Assembly (NCBI RefSeq): GCF_032056465.1
Contig: NZ_DAMBCL010000009.1
Reading direction: 5' to 3' (one strand)
DNA: 64,000 nucleotides
From: Mobilicoccus sp032056465
GTDB taxonomy: Bacteria > Actinomycetota > Actinomycetes > Actinomycetales > Dermatophilaceae
Part shown: in pieces, positions 33,712 to 41,536 of the stretch
Layout: the number at the start of each line of letters is the position of its first letter
Position numbering within the stretch: the first letter of the stretch is position 1
Notes under the pieces: generated by a model
The model's database searches: none
What the model was told of the DNA's origin: nothing
The model's input: the letters and a program-made list of their open reading frames with translations, nothing else
Program-made: the position numbers and the translations under genes

Positions 33712-34538
33712 CCACACCCGCGACCACCCCACCCAAGGCCCTGTCCATCGCCGGTTCCGACCCCTCGGGCGGGGCTGGCATCCAGGCCGACCTCAAGGCG
33801 TTCAGCGCCCTGGGCGCCTACGGCATGTGTGTGATCACGGCGCTCACCGCGCAGTCGACGCGCGGGGTGGATGGGGTCCACCCGGTTCCGGCGGCGTTCG
33901 TCACCGATCAGCTCAACACGCTCTACGACGACATCCGGCCCGGTGCCGTCAAGATCGGGATGCTCGCCGACACGGAGGTCACCGCCGCCGTCCGCGCGTT
34001 CCTCGAGAGGCTGCGCGCCGACGAGGGCAGGGCCGAGCTGCCGATCGTCCTCGACCCCGTGATGGTCGCGACGAGCGGCGACCGGCTGCTGTCCGACGAC
34101 GCGGTCGACGCCGTGCGCGACCTCGTGCCGCTCGCGAGCCTCATCACGCCGAACCTCGCCGAGGCCGGCGTCCTCCTCGACCGCGATCCGGCGACCTCCG
34201 TCTCCGGGATGCACGAGCAGGCCCACCGACTGCGTGATCTCGGAGCGCGGCGGGTGTACCTCAAGGGTGGGCATCTCACCGACGACGCCATCGACGTCCT
34301 CCTCGACGGCGACGACGTCCAGGAACTCACCGCCACCCGGGTGGACACGCCGAACACCCACGGCACCGGATGCTCGTTGTCCTCCGCGCTCGCCGCGCTC
34401 CGCCCGCAACGCCCCGACTGGGGCACGACCGCCCACGACGCCAAGGCCTGGCTCACGGGCGCCCTCGAGCGCGCCGACGAGCTGCACGTCGGCCACGGTC
34501 ACGGTCCCGTCCACCACTTCCACGCCCTCTGGAGCTGA
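33708..34538 (+). CDS. thiD: HMP/HMP-phosphate kinase
   Basis: A 276-residue ribokinase-family bifunctional kinase that phosphorylates the pyrimidine precursor twice. Signatures are LSIAGSDPSGGAGIQADLKAF and, at the C-terminal anion hole, NTHGTGCSLSSALAAL; VLDPVMVATSGDRLL lies between them. ATG 33708 overlaps the thiE stop (ATGA). With thiM, thiE and tenA it completes a thiamine salvage set; no thiC or thiG is present in this window. Confidence 0.95.
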   Translation: MTTPATTPPKALSIAGSDPSGGAGIQADLKAFSALGAYGMCVITALTAQSTRGVDGVHPVPAAFVTDQLNTLYDDIRPGAVKIGMLADTEVTAAVRAFLERLRADEGRAELPIVLDPVMVATSGDRLLSDDAVDAVRDLVPLASLITPNLAEAGVLLDRDPATSVSGMHEQAHRLRDLGARRVYLKGGHLTDDAIDVLLDGDDVQELTATRVDTPNTHGTGCSLSSALAALRPQRPDWGTTAHDAKAWLTGALERADELHVGHGHGPVHHFHALWS

Positions 34539-34539
34539 C

Positions 34540-35187
34540 ATGTCCTTCTCGACCGACACATGGGAGCGCTCGCTGCCGATCCGCCGGGCCATCGACGACC
34601 TCCCGTTCGTCCGCGGCCTCGCCGACGGCAGCCTCGACCGCGAGCGATTCGTCTACTACATGGCGCAGGACGCGCTCTACCTCGCCGACTACGGTCGGGT
34701 TCTCGCGACACTCGCCGGCCAGGCGACCGATCCCGACGAGCTGCTGTTCTGGGCGGAGGACGCCAAGACGACCCTCGTCGTCGAGCGGGAACTCCACGGC
34801 GCACACGTCGAGGACTTCGCCGCGTTCACCCGCTCGCCCACGTGCCTCGCGTACACGTCGTACCTGCAGTCGCTCACGACCCAGGGCTCCTACGCCGTCG
34901 CCGTCGCGGGCGTGCTGCCCTGCTTCTGGATCTACGCCGACGTGGGAGAGCACCTCCTCGAACAGGCGGCGCCGTTGGAGAAGCACCCCTACGGTGACTG
35001 GATCGGCATGTACTCGGATCCGGCGTTCGCCGAATCGGTCGAGAAGGCCAAGGCCGTCGCCGACCGGTGCGCCGAGGAGGCGTCCGTCGCCACGGTCGAG
35101 CGGATGCACGTCGCCTACGAGACGGCCTCGAAGTTCGAGTGGATGTTCTGGGACGCGGCCTGGCGCATGGAGACCTGGCCGATCTGA
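34540..35187 (+). CDS. tenA: TenA-family thiaminase II / aminopyrimidine hydrolase
   Basis: A 215-residue all-helical TenA. LPFVRGLADGSLDRERFVYY and QDALYLADYGRVLA form the substrate pocket. Catalytic Cys is present in GVLPCFWIYADVG, and FEWMFWDAAW supplies the conserved Glu near the end. TenA recovers HMP from degraded thiamine in salvage (known for the family), consistent with its place after thiD. ATG 34540 starts one base after the thiD stop. The operon ends at the hairpin at 35276. Confidence 0.94.
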   Translation: MSFSTDTWERSLPIRRAIDDLPFVRGLADGSLDRERFVYYMAQDALYLADYGRVLATLAGQATDPDELLFWAEDAKTTLVVERELHGAHVEDFAAFTRSPTCLAYTSYLQSLTTQGSYAVAVAGVLPCFWIYADVGEHLLEQAAPLEKHPYGDWIGMYSDPAFAESVEKAKAVADRCAEEASVATVERMHVAYETASKFEWMFWDAAWRMETWPI

Positions 35188-35275
35188 GCGCCCCGCCGCA
35201 ACCCCGGATGACGACGCTCCGATGACTGTCAAGGGGTGGGGTGGCCAGGGACAGGCCGGTCCGGAGGGACGAGGA

Positions 35276-35309
35276 GGGGGCCGCGGTGGGATGTCCCACC
35301 ACGGCCCCC
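35276..35309 (+). terminator. Hairpin after the thiamine operon
   Basis: GGGGGCCGCGGTGGG pairs with CCCACCACGGCCCCC, one mismatch, around loop ATGT; TTC follows but no T tract. It also faces the end of the symporter gene on the other strand. Confidence 0.8.
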
Positions 35310-35337
35310 TTCGGTGCGCTCGGCCGGCGGCGTCGCC

Positions 35338-36735
35338 TCAGTCGTCGATCTCGCCGGCGGCGTGACGCTGCAGGTAGCTCTTCGTCTCTCGGATGACGAC
35401 GCCGGAGAGCAGGAGCACCCCGATGAGGTTGGGAATGGCCATGAGCCCGTTGAGCGTGTCGGCGATGTCCCACACGACCTTGAGGCTGCCGACGGATCCG
35501 GCGAGGACGGCCGCGACGAAGACGACGCGGTAGATCCAGATCGCGGTCTTGACCTGGGAGGTGCGCCGGAAGAGGAACTCCAGGCTCTTCTCGCCGTAGT
35601 AGGACCAGCCGAGGATCGTCGAGTAGGCGAACATCGCGAGGCCGACGGTGAGGGCCATGCCACCGGCCGTGCCGGGCAGCCCGTGATTGAACGCGGCGAT
35701 CGTCAGCGCGGGGCCCTCGTGCTCGGAGCGCCACACGCCGGTGGTGACGATGACGAGCGCGGTCATCGTGCAGATGACGATCGTGTCGACGAACACCTCG
35801 AAGATGCCCCAGAGGCCCTGTTCGACGGGCTCACGCGTGTTGGCGGCCGCGTGAGCGATCGGAGCCGAGCCGAGGCCGGCCTCGTTGGAGAACACGCCGC
35901 GGGCGATCCCCATCCGGATCGCGTTCGCGATGGTGTATCCGGCGGCGCCGCCGAGGGCGGAGGACGGGTTGAACGCGGCCTCGACGATGAGGACGAGGGA
36001 GGGGATGAGCTCGGAGGCGTTGAGGACGAGCAGCACGATCGACATGGCGATGAAGAAGACGGCCATGAACGGCACGAGCTTCTCGGTGACTCGGGCGATG
36101 CTCTTGATGCCGCCGAGGATGACGACCGCGGTGAGCACGACGAGAACGATCCCGGTGATGAGGCGGTCGACGCCGAAACTGGATTCGACCGCTCCGGCGA
36201 TGGAGTTGGCCTGGGTCATGTTGCCGATGCCGAAGGTGGCGAGGGTCGCGAAGATCGCGAACAGGTAGGCCAGCCACGGCTGCTTGAGGCCGTTGGCGAT
36301 GTAGTACATCGGTCCACCGACGTAGCGGCCCTCGGCGTTGACCTCGCGGTACTTGAGGGCGAGGACGATCTCGCCGTACTTCGTCATCATTCCGAAGAAG
36401 GCGCTGATCCACATCCAGAACACGGCTCCCGGCCCGCCGAGGCTGATGGCGGTGGCGACGCCCACGACGTTGCCGGTGCCGACGGTGCTGGCGAGGGCGG
36501 TGGAGACGGCCTGGAAGCCGCTGATGTTCTCGGAGTCGGCCTGACGACTGCGGCGGGTGAGGACGCGGCCGATGGTGTTCCGCATGGCGAAGCCGAATCG
36601 GCGCACCTGGAAGAAGCCCGTCCGCACCGAGAGGTACACACCCGTACCCACGAGGACCACGAGCATGACCGGTCCCCACACGAACCCGTTGACGGCCTTG
36701 TTGGCGTCGAGGAAGCCCTCGAGGAAGTCCTGCAT
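35338..36735 (-). CDS. Alanine/glycine:cation symporter (AGCS family)
   Basis: A 465-residue integral membrane protein with about ten hydrophobic helices. AGCS signatures are GTGNVVGVATAISLGGPGAVFWMW, MTKYGEIVLALKYRE, and NEAGLGSAPIAHAAA; together these define the AlsT/DagA transporters that import alanine or glycine with Na+. The C-terminal tail is cytosolic (RHAAGEIDD). ATG 36735 is chosen because the family starts MQDFLEGF here; a longer in-frame stretch has no membrane-protein character. A LacI-type palindrome lies about 140 bases upstream. Substrate preference cannot be decided. Confidence 0.9.
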   Translation of the reverse strand: MQDFLEGFLDANKAVNGFVWGPVMLVVLVGTGVYLSVRTGFFQVRRFGFAMRNTIGRVLTRRSRQADSENISGFQAVSTALASTVGTGNVVGVATAISLGGPGAVFWMWISAFFGMMTKYGEIVLALKYREVNAEGRYVGGPMYYIANGLKQPWLAYLFAIFATLATFGIGNMTQANSIAGAVESSFGVDRLITGIVLVVLTAVVILGGIKSIARVTEKLVPFMAVFFIAMSIVLLVLNASELIPSLVLIVEAAFNPSSALGGAAGYTIANAIRMGIARGVFSNEAGLGSAPIAHAAANTREPVEQGLWGIFEVFVDTIVICTMTALVIVTTGVWRSEHEGPALTIAAFNHGLPGTAGGMALTVGLAMFAYSTILGWSYYGEKSLEFLFRRTSQVKTAIWIYRVVFVAAVLAGSVGSLKVVWDIADTLNGLMAIPNLIGVLLLSGVVIRETKSYLQRHAAGEIDD

Positions 36736-36870
36736 CCACCCGTCCCTTTGATCGTCGGTGCACACGACGGGTGGCCCGGCCTCGGAGCGGCACACGCGGG
36801 GCCACCGCCCAGGGGATTCTGTCAGCGCCACCGAGGCGAAGGGGCCTGACCCGCAGGTCGACCGGCCGAC

Positions 36871-36886
36871 TGTGAGCGCTCTCACC
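36871..36886. promoter_or_regulatory. LacI-type palindrome upstream of the symporter
   Basis: TGTGAGCGCTCTCACC contains the perfect 8-bp core GAGCGCTC and resembles TGTGAGAGCGCTCACA-like sites bound by LacI/GalR regulators in actinobacteria. It lies between the clpB terminator and the symporter start. The regulator is unknown. Confidence 0.45.
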
Positions 36887-36897
36887 GACATAGGAGT

Positions 36898-36930
36898 GCG
36901 CCCCGCCCGTCGATGAGACGGGCGGGGCGC
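36898..36930 (-). terminator. Perfect 14-bp hairpin after clpB
   Basis: GCGCCCCGCCCGTC and GACGGGCGGGGCGC pair perfectly around loop GATGA, 20 bases past the clpB stop. No T tract. Confidence 0.85.
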
Positions 36931-36949
36931 ACCGCCGGGAGACGGGGCG

Positions 36950-39589
36950 TCAGTCCTCGACGACCTCCGCGTCGACGATGTCCTCCTCGGCGTCGGCCGG
37001 GGCGGACTCGGAGGTCGGGACGGATTCCGCGCCGGTGAGGACGAGCTGGTCCTCGAGCAGGTCGACGTCGACCGTGACCCTCTGACCGTCGCGCACCTCC
37101 CCCGCGAGCAGCGCCTTGGCCAGCCGGTCCCCGATCTCCTTCTGCACGAGCCGGCGCAGCGGGCGGGCACCGTAGGCCGGGTCGTAGCCGGTCATCGAGA
37201 GCCACTCGCGGGCACCGTCGGTGACCTCGAGGGTGATGCGCCGGTCGCCGAGTCGACGGCCCAGCGCGTCGACCTGCAGGTCGACGATGCGCGACAGCTC
37301 GTCGGTCGACAGCGGGTCGAAGATCACCGTCTCGTCGAGGCGGTTGAGGAACTCCGGTTTGAACGCGACCCGCACCGCCGCCATGACGGCCTCCCGCTTG
37401 GCCTCGGACGTGAGGGTCTCGTCGATGAGGAACTGGCTGCCGAGGTTGGAGGTCATCACGAGGATGACGTTGCGGAAGTCGACCGTGCGGCCCTGGCCGT
37501 CGGTGAGGCGACCGTCGTCGAGCACCTGCAGGAGGATGTCGAAGGTCTCGGGGTGGGCCTTCTCGACCTCGTCGAGGAGCACGACGGAGTACGGGCGTCG
37601 ACGCACGGCCTCGGTGAGCTGGCCGCCCTCGTCGTAGCCGACGTAGCCGGGAGGCGCGCCGATGAGCCGCGCGACCGCGTGCCGCTCGCTGTACTCGCTC
37701 ATGTCGATGCGCACCATGGCGCGCTCGTCGTCGAAGAGGAAGTCGGCGAGCGACTTGGCGAGTTCGGTCTTGCCGACGCCGGTGGGGCCGAGGAACAGGA
37801 AGCTGCCCGTCGGGCGGTCGGGGTCGGCGATCCCGGCCCGACTGCGCCGCACGGCGTCACTCACCGCTCGCACCGCCTCACCCTGCCCGACGAGGCGCGC
37901 ACCGAGGTACTCCTCCATGTGGAGCAGCTTCTCGGTCTCCCCCTCGAGCAGGCGCCCGGCGGGGATGCCCGTCCAGCTGGAGATGACGTCGGCGATGTCG
38001 TCGGCTCCGACCTCCTCCTTGACCATCGGGTCGGCCGCGACCGCCGCGTCCTCGGCCGCACTGGCGGCGTCGATCTCCTTCTCGAGCGCGGGGATCTCCC
38101 CGTAGAGGATCTTCGACGCCTCGGCGAAGTCGCCCTCGCGCTGGAGCCGCTCGGACGTGCTGCGCAGCTCGTCGAGACGGGCCTTGAGGTCACCGACGCG
38201 GTTGAGTCCGGCCTTCTCGGCCTCCCATCGTGCGGTGAGGGCGGCGAGTTCCTCCTGCCGGTCGGCGAGGTCGGCCTGGAGCCGGTCGAGGCGGTCGAGG
38301 GAGGCCTCGTCGGTCTCGCGGGAGAGGTGCAGCTCCTCCATCTTGAGCCGGTCGACCTGGCGACGGAGGACGTCGATCTCGACGGGGCTGGAGTCGATCT
38401 CCATGCGCAGCCGGGAGGCGGCCTCGTCGACGAGGTCGATGGCCTTGTCGGGGAGCTGGCGCGCCTGGATGTACCGGTCCGACATCGACGCGGCCGCGAC
38501 GAGCGCCGAGTCGGCGATCGCGACCTTGTGGTGCGCCTCGTAACGCTCCTTGAGGCCGCGGAGGATCGCGATCGTGTCCTCGACGCTGGGCTCGCCGACG
38601 AACACCTGCTGGAACCGGCGCTCGAGCGCGGCGTCCTTCTCGATGTACTTGCGGTACTCGTCGAGGGTCGTCGCGCCGACGAGCCGCAGCTCACCGCGGG
38701 CGAGCAGGGGCTTGAGCATGTTGCCCGCGTCCATCGCGCCCTCACTGCCACCGCCGGCGCCCACCATCGTGTGCAGCTCGTCGATGAACGTGATGACCTT
38801 GCCCTCGGCCTGGCGGATCTCGGTGAGCACGGCCTTGAGCCGCTCCTCGAACTCGCCGCGGTACTTCGCGCCCGCGACCATCGCCGAGAGGTCGAGCGCG
38901 ATGAGCCGCTTGTCACGCAGGGACTCGGGCACGTCGCCCGCGACGATGCGCTGGGCGAGACCCTCGACGACGGCGGTCTTGCCGACCCCGGGCTCGCCGA
39001 TGAGCACGGGGTTGTTCTTCGTGCGCCGCGAGAGCACCTGGATGACGCGGCGGATCTCGGAGTCACGCCCGATGACCGGGTCGAGCTTGCCCTCGCGGGC
39101 GGCGAGGGTGAGGTCGGTGCCGTACTTCTGCAGGGCGTTGAACTGGTCCTCGGGGTCCTCCGAGGTGACCTTGCCCCCGCCGCGCATCTGCGGGACGAGC
39201 CGGTCGATGGCCTCGGCGTCGAGCCCGAACTCGCCCGTGCGGGCGAGCGCGAGGAGAAGGTGGTCGGTGGAGACGTAGGTGTCCCCCATCGCCTCCATGA
39301 CCTGCCGCGCCTGCTCGAGCACGCTCTGCGCGCCACGGGACAGCGTCGGCGAGGTCACAGTGGAGCCGGAGACGGTGGGCAGCTGCGCGAGCTTGGCGTC
39401 GGCGGCGCGACGGGCGGCGAGCATCGAGCTGCCGGAGGCGTCGAGCAGCGGACCGGTGGTGGTGTCGGCCTGGTCGGTGAGGGCCTTGAGCAGGTGGGCC
39501 GCCTCGACGTGGGCGTGCCCGTCCGCGGCGGCGGTACGCACGGCCGTCGAGAAGGCGTCCTGCGCCTTCGTGGTGAGCTGAAGAGACAT
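36950..39589 (-). CDS. clpB: ATP-dependent disaggregase ClpB
   Basis: An 879-residue Hsp100 protein. Order: N domain (LTTKAQDAFSTAVRTA), AAA-1 with Walker A GEPGVGKT near residue 202, the long coiled-coil M-domain (about 400-530, LHLSRETDEASLDRL and EKEIDAA), and AAA-2 with GPTGVGKTE near 600. It works with DnaK to dissolve aggregates after heat stress. ATG 39589 is chosen because MSLQLTTKAQDAF is the ClpB start and GGAGGG precedes it. A HAIR-like operator overlaps its promoter, so HspR repression is probable. The C-terminus is acidic (EEDIVDAEVVED). Confidence 0.96.
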   Translation of the reverse strand: MSLQLTTKAQDAFSTAVRTAAADGHAHVEAAHLLKALTDQADTTTGPLLDASGSSMLAARRAADAKLAQLPTVSGSTVTSPTLSRGAQSVLEQARQVMEAMGDTYVSTDHLLLALARTGEFGLDAEAIDRLVPQMRGGGKVTSEDPEDQFNALQKYGTDLTLAAREGKLDPVIGRDSEIRRVIQVLSRRTKNNPVLIGEPGVGKTAVVEGLAQRIVAGDVPESLRDKRLIALDLSAMVAGAKYRGEFEERLKAVLTEIRQAEGKVITFIDELHTMVGAGGGSEGAMDAGNMLKPLLARGELRLVGATTLDEYRKYIEKDAALERRFQQVFVGEPSVEDTIAILRGLKERYEAHHKVAIADSALVAAASMSDRYIQARQLPDKAIDLVDEAASRLRMEIDSSPVEIDVLRRQVDRLKMEELHLSRETDEASLDRLDRLQADLADRQEELAALTARWEAEKAGLNRVGDLKARLDELRSTSERLQREGDFAEASKILYGEIPALEKEIDAASAAEDAAVAADPMVKEEVGADDIADVISSWTGIPAGRLLEGETEKLLHMEEYLGARLVGQGEAVRAVSDAVRRSRAGIADPDRPTGSFLFLGPTGVGKTELAKSLADFLFDDERAMVRIDMSEYSERHAVARLIGAPPGYVGYDEGGQLTEAVRRRPYSVVLLDEVEKAHPETFDILLQVLDDGRLTDGQGRTVDFRNVILVMTSNLGSQFLIDETLTSEAKREAVMAAVRVAFKPEFLNRLDETVIFDPLSTDELSRIVDLQVDALGRRLGDRRITLEVTDGAREWLSMTGYDPAYGARPLRRLVQKEIGDRLAKALLAGEVRDGQRVTVDVDLLEDQLVLTGAESVPTSESAPADAEEDIVDAEVVED

Positions 39590-39667
39590 CCGGGCCCTCC
39601 TCATGGGCGTGAATCTGTCGTCATGATGTGTCGGTGGACCACAGTCCACGTGTCACCAGTCACAACG

Positions 39668-39696
39668 ACCCTAAACCTGCGTCTATTCCACTCAAC
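39668..39696 (-). promoter_or_regulatory. clpB promoter with HAIR-like (HspR) operator
   Basis: Read on the minus strand, TTGAGT (39690-39695) and TAGGGT (39668-39673) are 16 bases apart and form a promoter. A HAIR-like element, GTTGAGT-N7-ACGCAGG (39676-39696), overlaps the -35; the consensus is CTTGAGT-N7-ACTCAAG, so the left half matches 6 of 7 and the right half 5 of 7. The start would leave a leader of about 70 bases before ATG 39589. Confidence 0.6.
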
Positions 39697-39720
39697 TTTG
39701 GCACAGACACGCGCCCTCTG

Positions 39721-40044
39721 TCAGCGGCGGATGCGGGCGCTCAGGACCATGGGACGCCGTGGATCGGCGTCGCCGAGGGAGCCGTGTCCGCGGTCGAGCG
39801 ACTCCTCGGCCTCGTCGTCGACCACCAGAGCGATTGCGTGGGTCTCGTCGCCGTGAGTCCGGCGCTGGGCCCGGTCGATGACGTGGGCAAGGTCGGCGAC
39901 GGTGATGTCGATGGTGTCGGTCCGGCCGGCAGTGCAGGACTCGCCGCCGTGGAGGGAGACACGGGATCGCGGCTCATCCTCGATGACTGCCGTACGGGTG
40001 CCCGAGACGGATTCGTCGTGGGAACAGACCTCTCGGTCCGGCAT
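39721..40044 (-). CDS. Hypothetical acidic protein upstream of clpB
   Basis: 107 residues with very strong C/G third-position bias, so it is almost certainly coding. It begins MPDREVCSHDESVSG and contains DTIDITVADLAHVIDRAQRRTHGDE followed by IALVVDDEAEESLD, then a basic end SARIRR. The ATIDI-VADLAH layout slightly recalls small antitoxin-like or cold-shock-like folds, but I do not recognise a family. It ends 25 bases before the clpB promoter elements on the same strand; both genes could share regulation, which is only a suggestion. The start ATG 40044 has only a weak ribosome-binding site. Confidence 0.6.
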   Translation of the reverse strand: MPDREVCSHDESVSGTRTAVIEDEPRSRVSLHGGESCTAGRTDTIDITVADLAHVIDRAQRRTHGDETHAIALVVDDEAEESLDRGHGSLGDADPRRPMVLSARIRR

Positions 40045-40188
40045 CCCAGCATTCCCGACGGTTGACCGGCCGGATGGTCCCGGGTCCCGGCGAACCTGCC
40101 CCTCGACACCTCGACACGGGACCGCACCATCGGCGGCGCGGGCGAATATTCGGTGGTCGGGACCAGTGCCGTCGGTAGACTCACGGAC

Positions 40189-40410
40189 ATGCCCGCACCT
40201 GTCGGATTCGACTACTTCGAGCGCGGCGAGGACATCGTCATCACTCACAGCGGGAAGCCTGCCACGACCCTCCGAGGGGCCAGAGCAGCTGCCTTTCTCG
40301 AAGACGTCGAAAAGGACGACCCGCAGGAACTGATGGCGCGGCTCACGGGCAACTATCGACGCGGGAACGAGCGCCAGGCCCGAGACCACCCCCGCAATCG
40401 CGGGCGCTGA
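40189..40410 (+). CDS. Conserved small actinobacterial protein (DPQELMARLTGNYRRGNER type)
   Basis: A 73-residue protein. Short basic strands (FDYFERGEDIVITHSGKPATTLRG) precede a helix AAAFLEDVEKDD and the conserved block PQELMARLTGNYRRGNER, which I recognise as a recurrent small protein of actinobacteria without a known function. ATG 40189 lacks a Shine-Dalgarno and stands seven bases after TAGACT (40176-40181), so the message is probably leaderless. It is divergent from the acidic hypothetical gene that precedes clpB. Confidence 0.75.
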   Translation: MPAPVGFDYFERGEDIVITHSGKPATTLRGARAAAFLEDVEKDDPQELMARLTGNYRRGNERQARDHPRNRGR

Positions 40411-40716
40411 TCGCCCGCCACCAGACGGCCGATCCTCGGCATGACCGGGCGCCGACGACACTCGACCGGGTCGACCCCGACGTGGTTGCGGCCGGGAACT
40501 CGGACACGAACGTGAGACACCGGCCCTTCGTGCACACGCCACGCGCCTGGTCATCCGCGCGCCCCGGTGACGAGACCCGCGGCGCCCACAGTTCCGCACG
40601 CCGGCACGACGACGACCACGGACCGAGACGAACACGGCCGATGCGCGATCCCCCGCCCTCGAAGGTGAGGACGGGGGATCGCGTGGATGTCGCGGCCGCG
40701 CCGCGGGCTGGGTGCG
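40411..40716. other. Convergent intergenic region
   Basis: About 306 bases between the end of the small conserved gene and the end of a membrane-protein gene. It holds the terminator hairpin at 40644-40683 and otherwise no coding signal that I can support. Confidence 0.5.
40644..40683. terminator. Perfect hairpin, bidirectional terminator
   Basis: CGCGATCCCCCG pairs perfectly with CGGGGGATCGCG, and CCTC with GAGG extends it inward after one mismatch. It serves the membrane-protein gene on the minus strand. No T tract. Confidence 0.8.
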
Positions 40717-41331
40717 TCAGCGCCGGCCGGGGCCGTCCACCGGCGGGATGCGGTCGTCACGGCCGGCAGGCGAGCTGCCACCCTCGTACTCGGTGCCGTC
40801 GGCGACGGGGCGACCGTCGCGCTCCTCGACGACGCCCTCGCGGTCGAGCCCGCCACGGCCGTGACCGTCACGACGCACGTCCTCGCGACGCACGTCCTCA
40901 CGACGCACCTCCTCACGGCCGGCAGGGCGGGCCTGGGGGGGCGCGGTGGTCGCCGCCGGAGCAGGGGCGGGGGCAGGCGCGGGGGCCGTCGGACGGGCGG
41001 GCTCCTCACCCAGGCGACGACGGGTCTCGGCGAGGTCCTTCTCCTGGCGCTTCTGCGTCTTGCGCAGCTCGCGGCGCTCCTTGGACTCGCGCATCTTGCG
41101 CTTGCTCGCGGCGACCATGAGCCACAACCCGAACGCGATGAGCAGGAGGCCGACGATGCCGAGGATGACGAGGGTGAGGGTCTGGACGACGAGGCTGCTT
41201 CCGCCGATGTCGACGGCCATGCCGGAGGCGCCCTCGACCGTCGTCTGAGCAGTGCCGGCCGTGGCGACCCAGATGGCGAACGCGCCGGCTCCCAGGCCGA
41301 GAAGCACGAGGAGGAGACCGAAGACGACCAT
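40717..41331 (-). CDS. Membrane protein with coiled-coil and Arg/Glu repeat tail
   Basis: 204 residues. Two membrane helices (about 2-24 and 50-75) flank a short extracellular loop that contains VEGASGMAVDIGG; a charged coiled coil follows (KRKMRESKERRELRKTQKRQ). The tail from about 115 is Pro/Ala-rich and then carries pentapeptide repeats of the RREDV type (VRREDVRREDVRR) made by tandem 15-bp units at 40871-40915. I recognise no family. The arrangement suggests a membrane-anchored cytosolic scaffold, which is inference. The start ATG 41331 has GAAAGGA upstream. Confidence 0.7.
   Translation of the reverse strand: MVVFGLLLVLLGLGAGAFAIWVATAGTAQTTVEGASGMAVDIGGSSLVVQTLTLVILGIVGLLLIAFGLWLMVAASKRKMRESKERRELRKTQKRQEKDLAETRRRLGEEPARPTAPAPAPAPAPAATTAPPQARPAGREEVRREDVRREDVRRDGHGRGGLDREGVVEERDGRPVADGTEYEGGSSPAGRDDRIPPVDGPGRR
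40871..40915. repeat. Three tandem 15-bp units in the membrane-protein gene
   Basis: CGACGCACGTCCTCG, CGACGCACGTCCTCA and CGACGCACCTCCTCA follow each other without a gap. On the minus strand they encode the pentapeptide repeat. Copy-number change would keep the frame. Confidence 0.85.
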
Positions 41332-41445
41332 GGATGCGTCCTTTCGTCAGGGGCGCACACGTCTGGGGACGGGCACGCTCGTTCCTCGAAAGGGTAGCCA
41401 GTGGCGAGGCGCGGCGCCCCCCGAGACACCCGTCGGATCAGGTGC

Positions 41446-41496
41446 GGAACATTTGTTTCCAACCCCCTTGACCGATGTTCCATCGCCTCATAGCGT
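41446..41496 (+). promoter_or_regulatory. deoD promoter with dyad operator
   Basis: TTGACC (41468-41473) and TAGCGT (41491-41496) are 17 bases apart. GGAACAT (41446-41452) and ATGTTCC (41475-41481) form a perfect 7-bp dyad with 22 bases between arms that brackets the -35. A repressor for the deoD-MFS operon is likely. Confidence 0.65.
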
Positions 41497-41536
41497 CGGT
41501 TGCGACCCCATCGTCGCCGTCCAAGGGAGCACCGCC

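Noticed and set aside
36736..36897. Glycine riboswitch upstream of the symporter
   Set aside because: None of the paired aptamer blocks is present; only a LacI-like palindrome is seen.
37553..39856. Plus-strand frame opposite clpB
   Set aside because: Antisense shadow of clpB; the clpB motifs on the minus strand are unambiguous.
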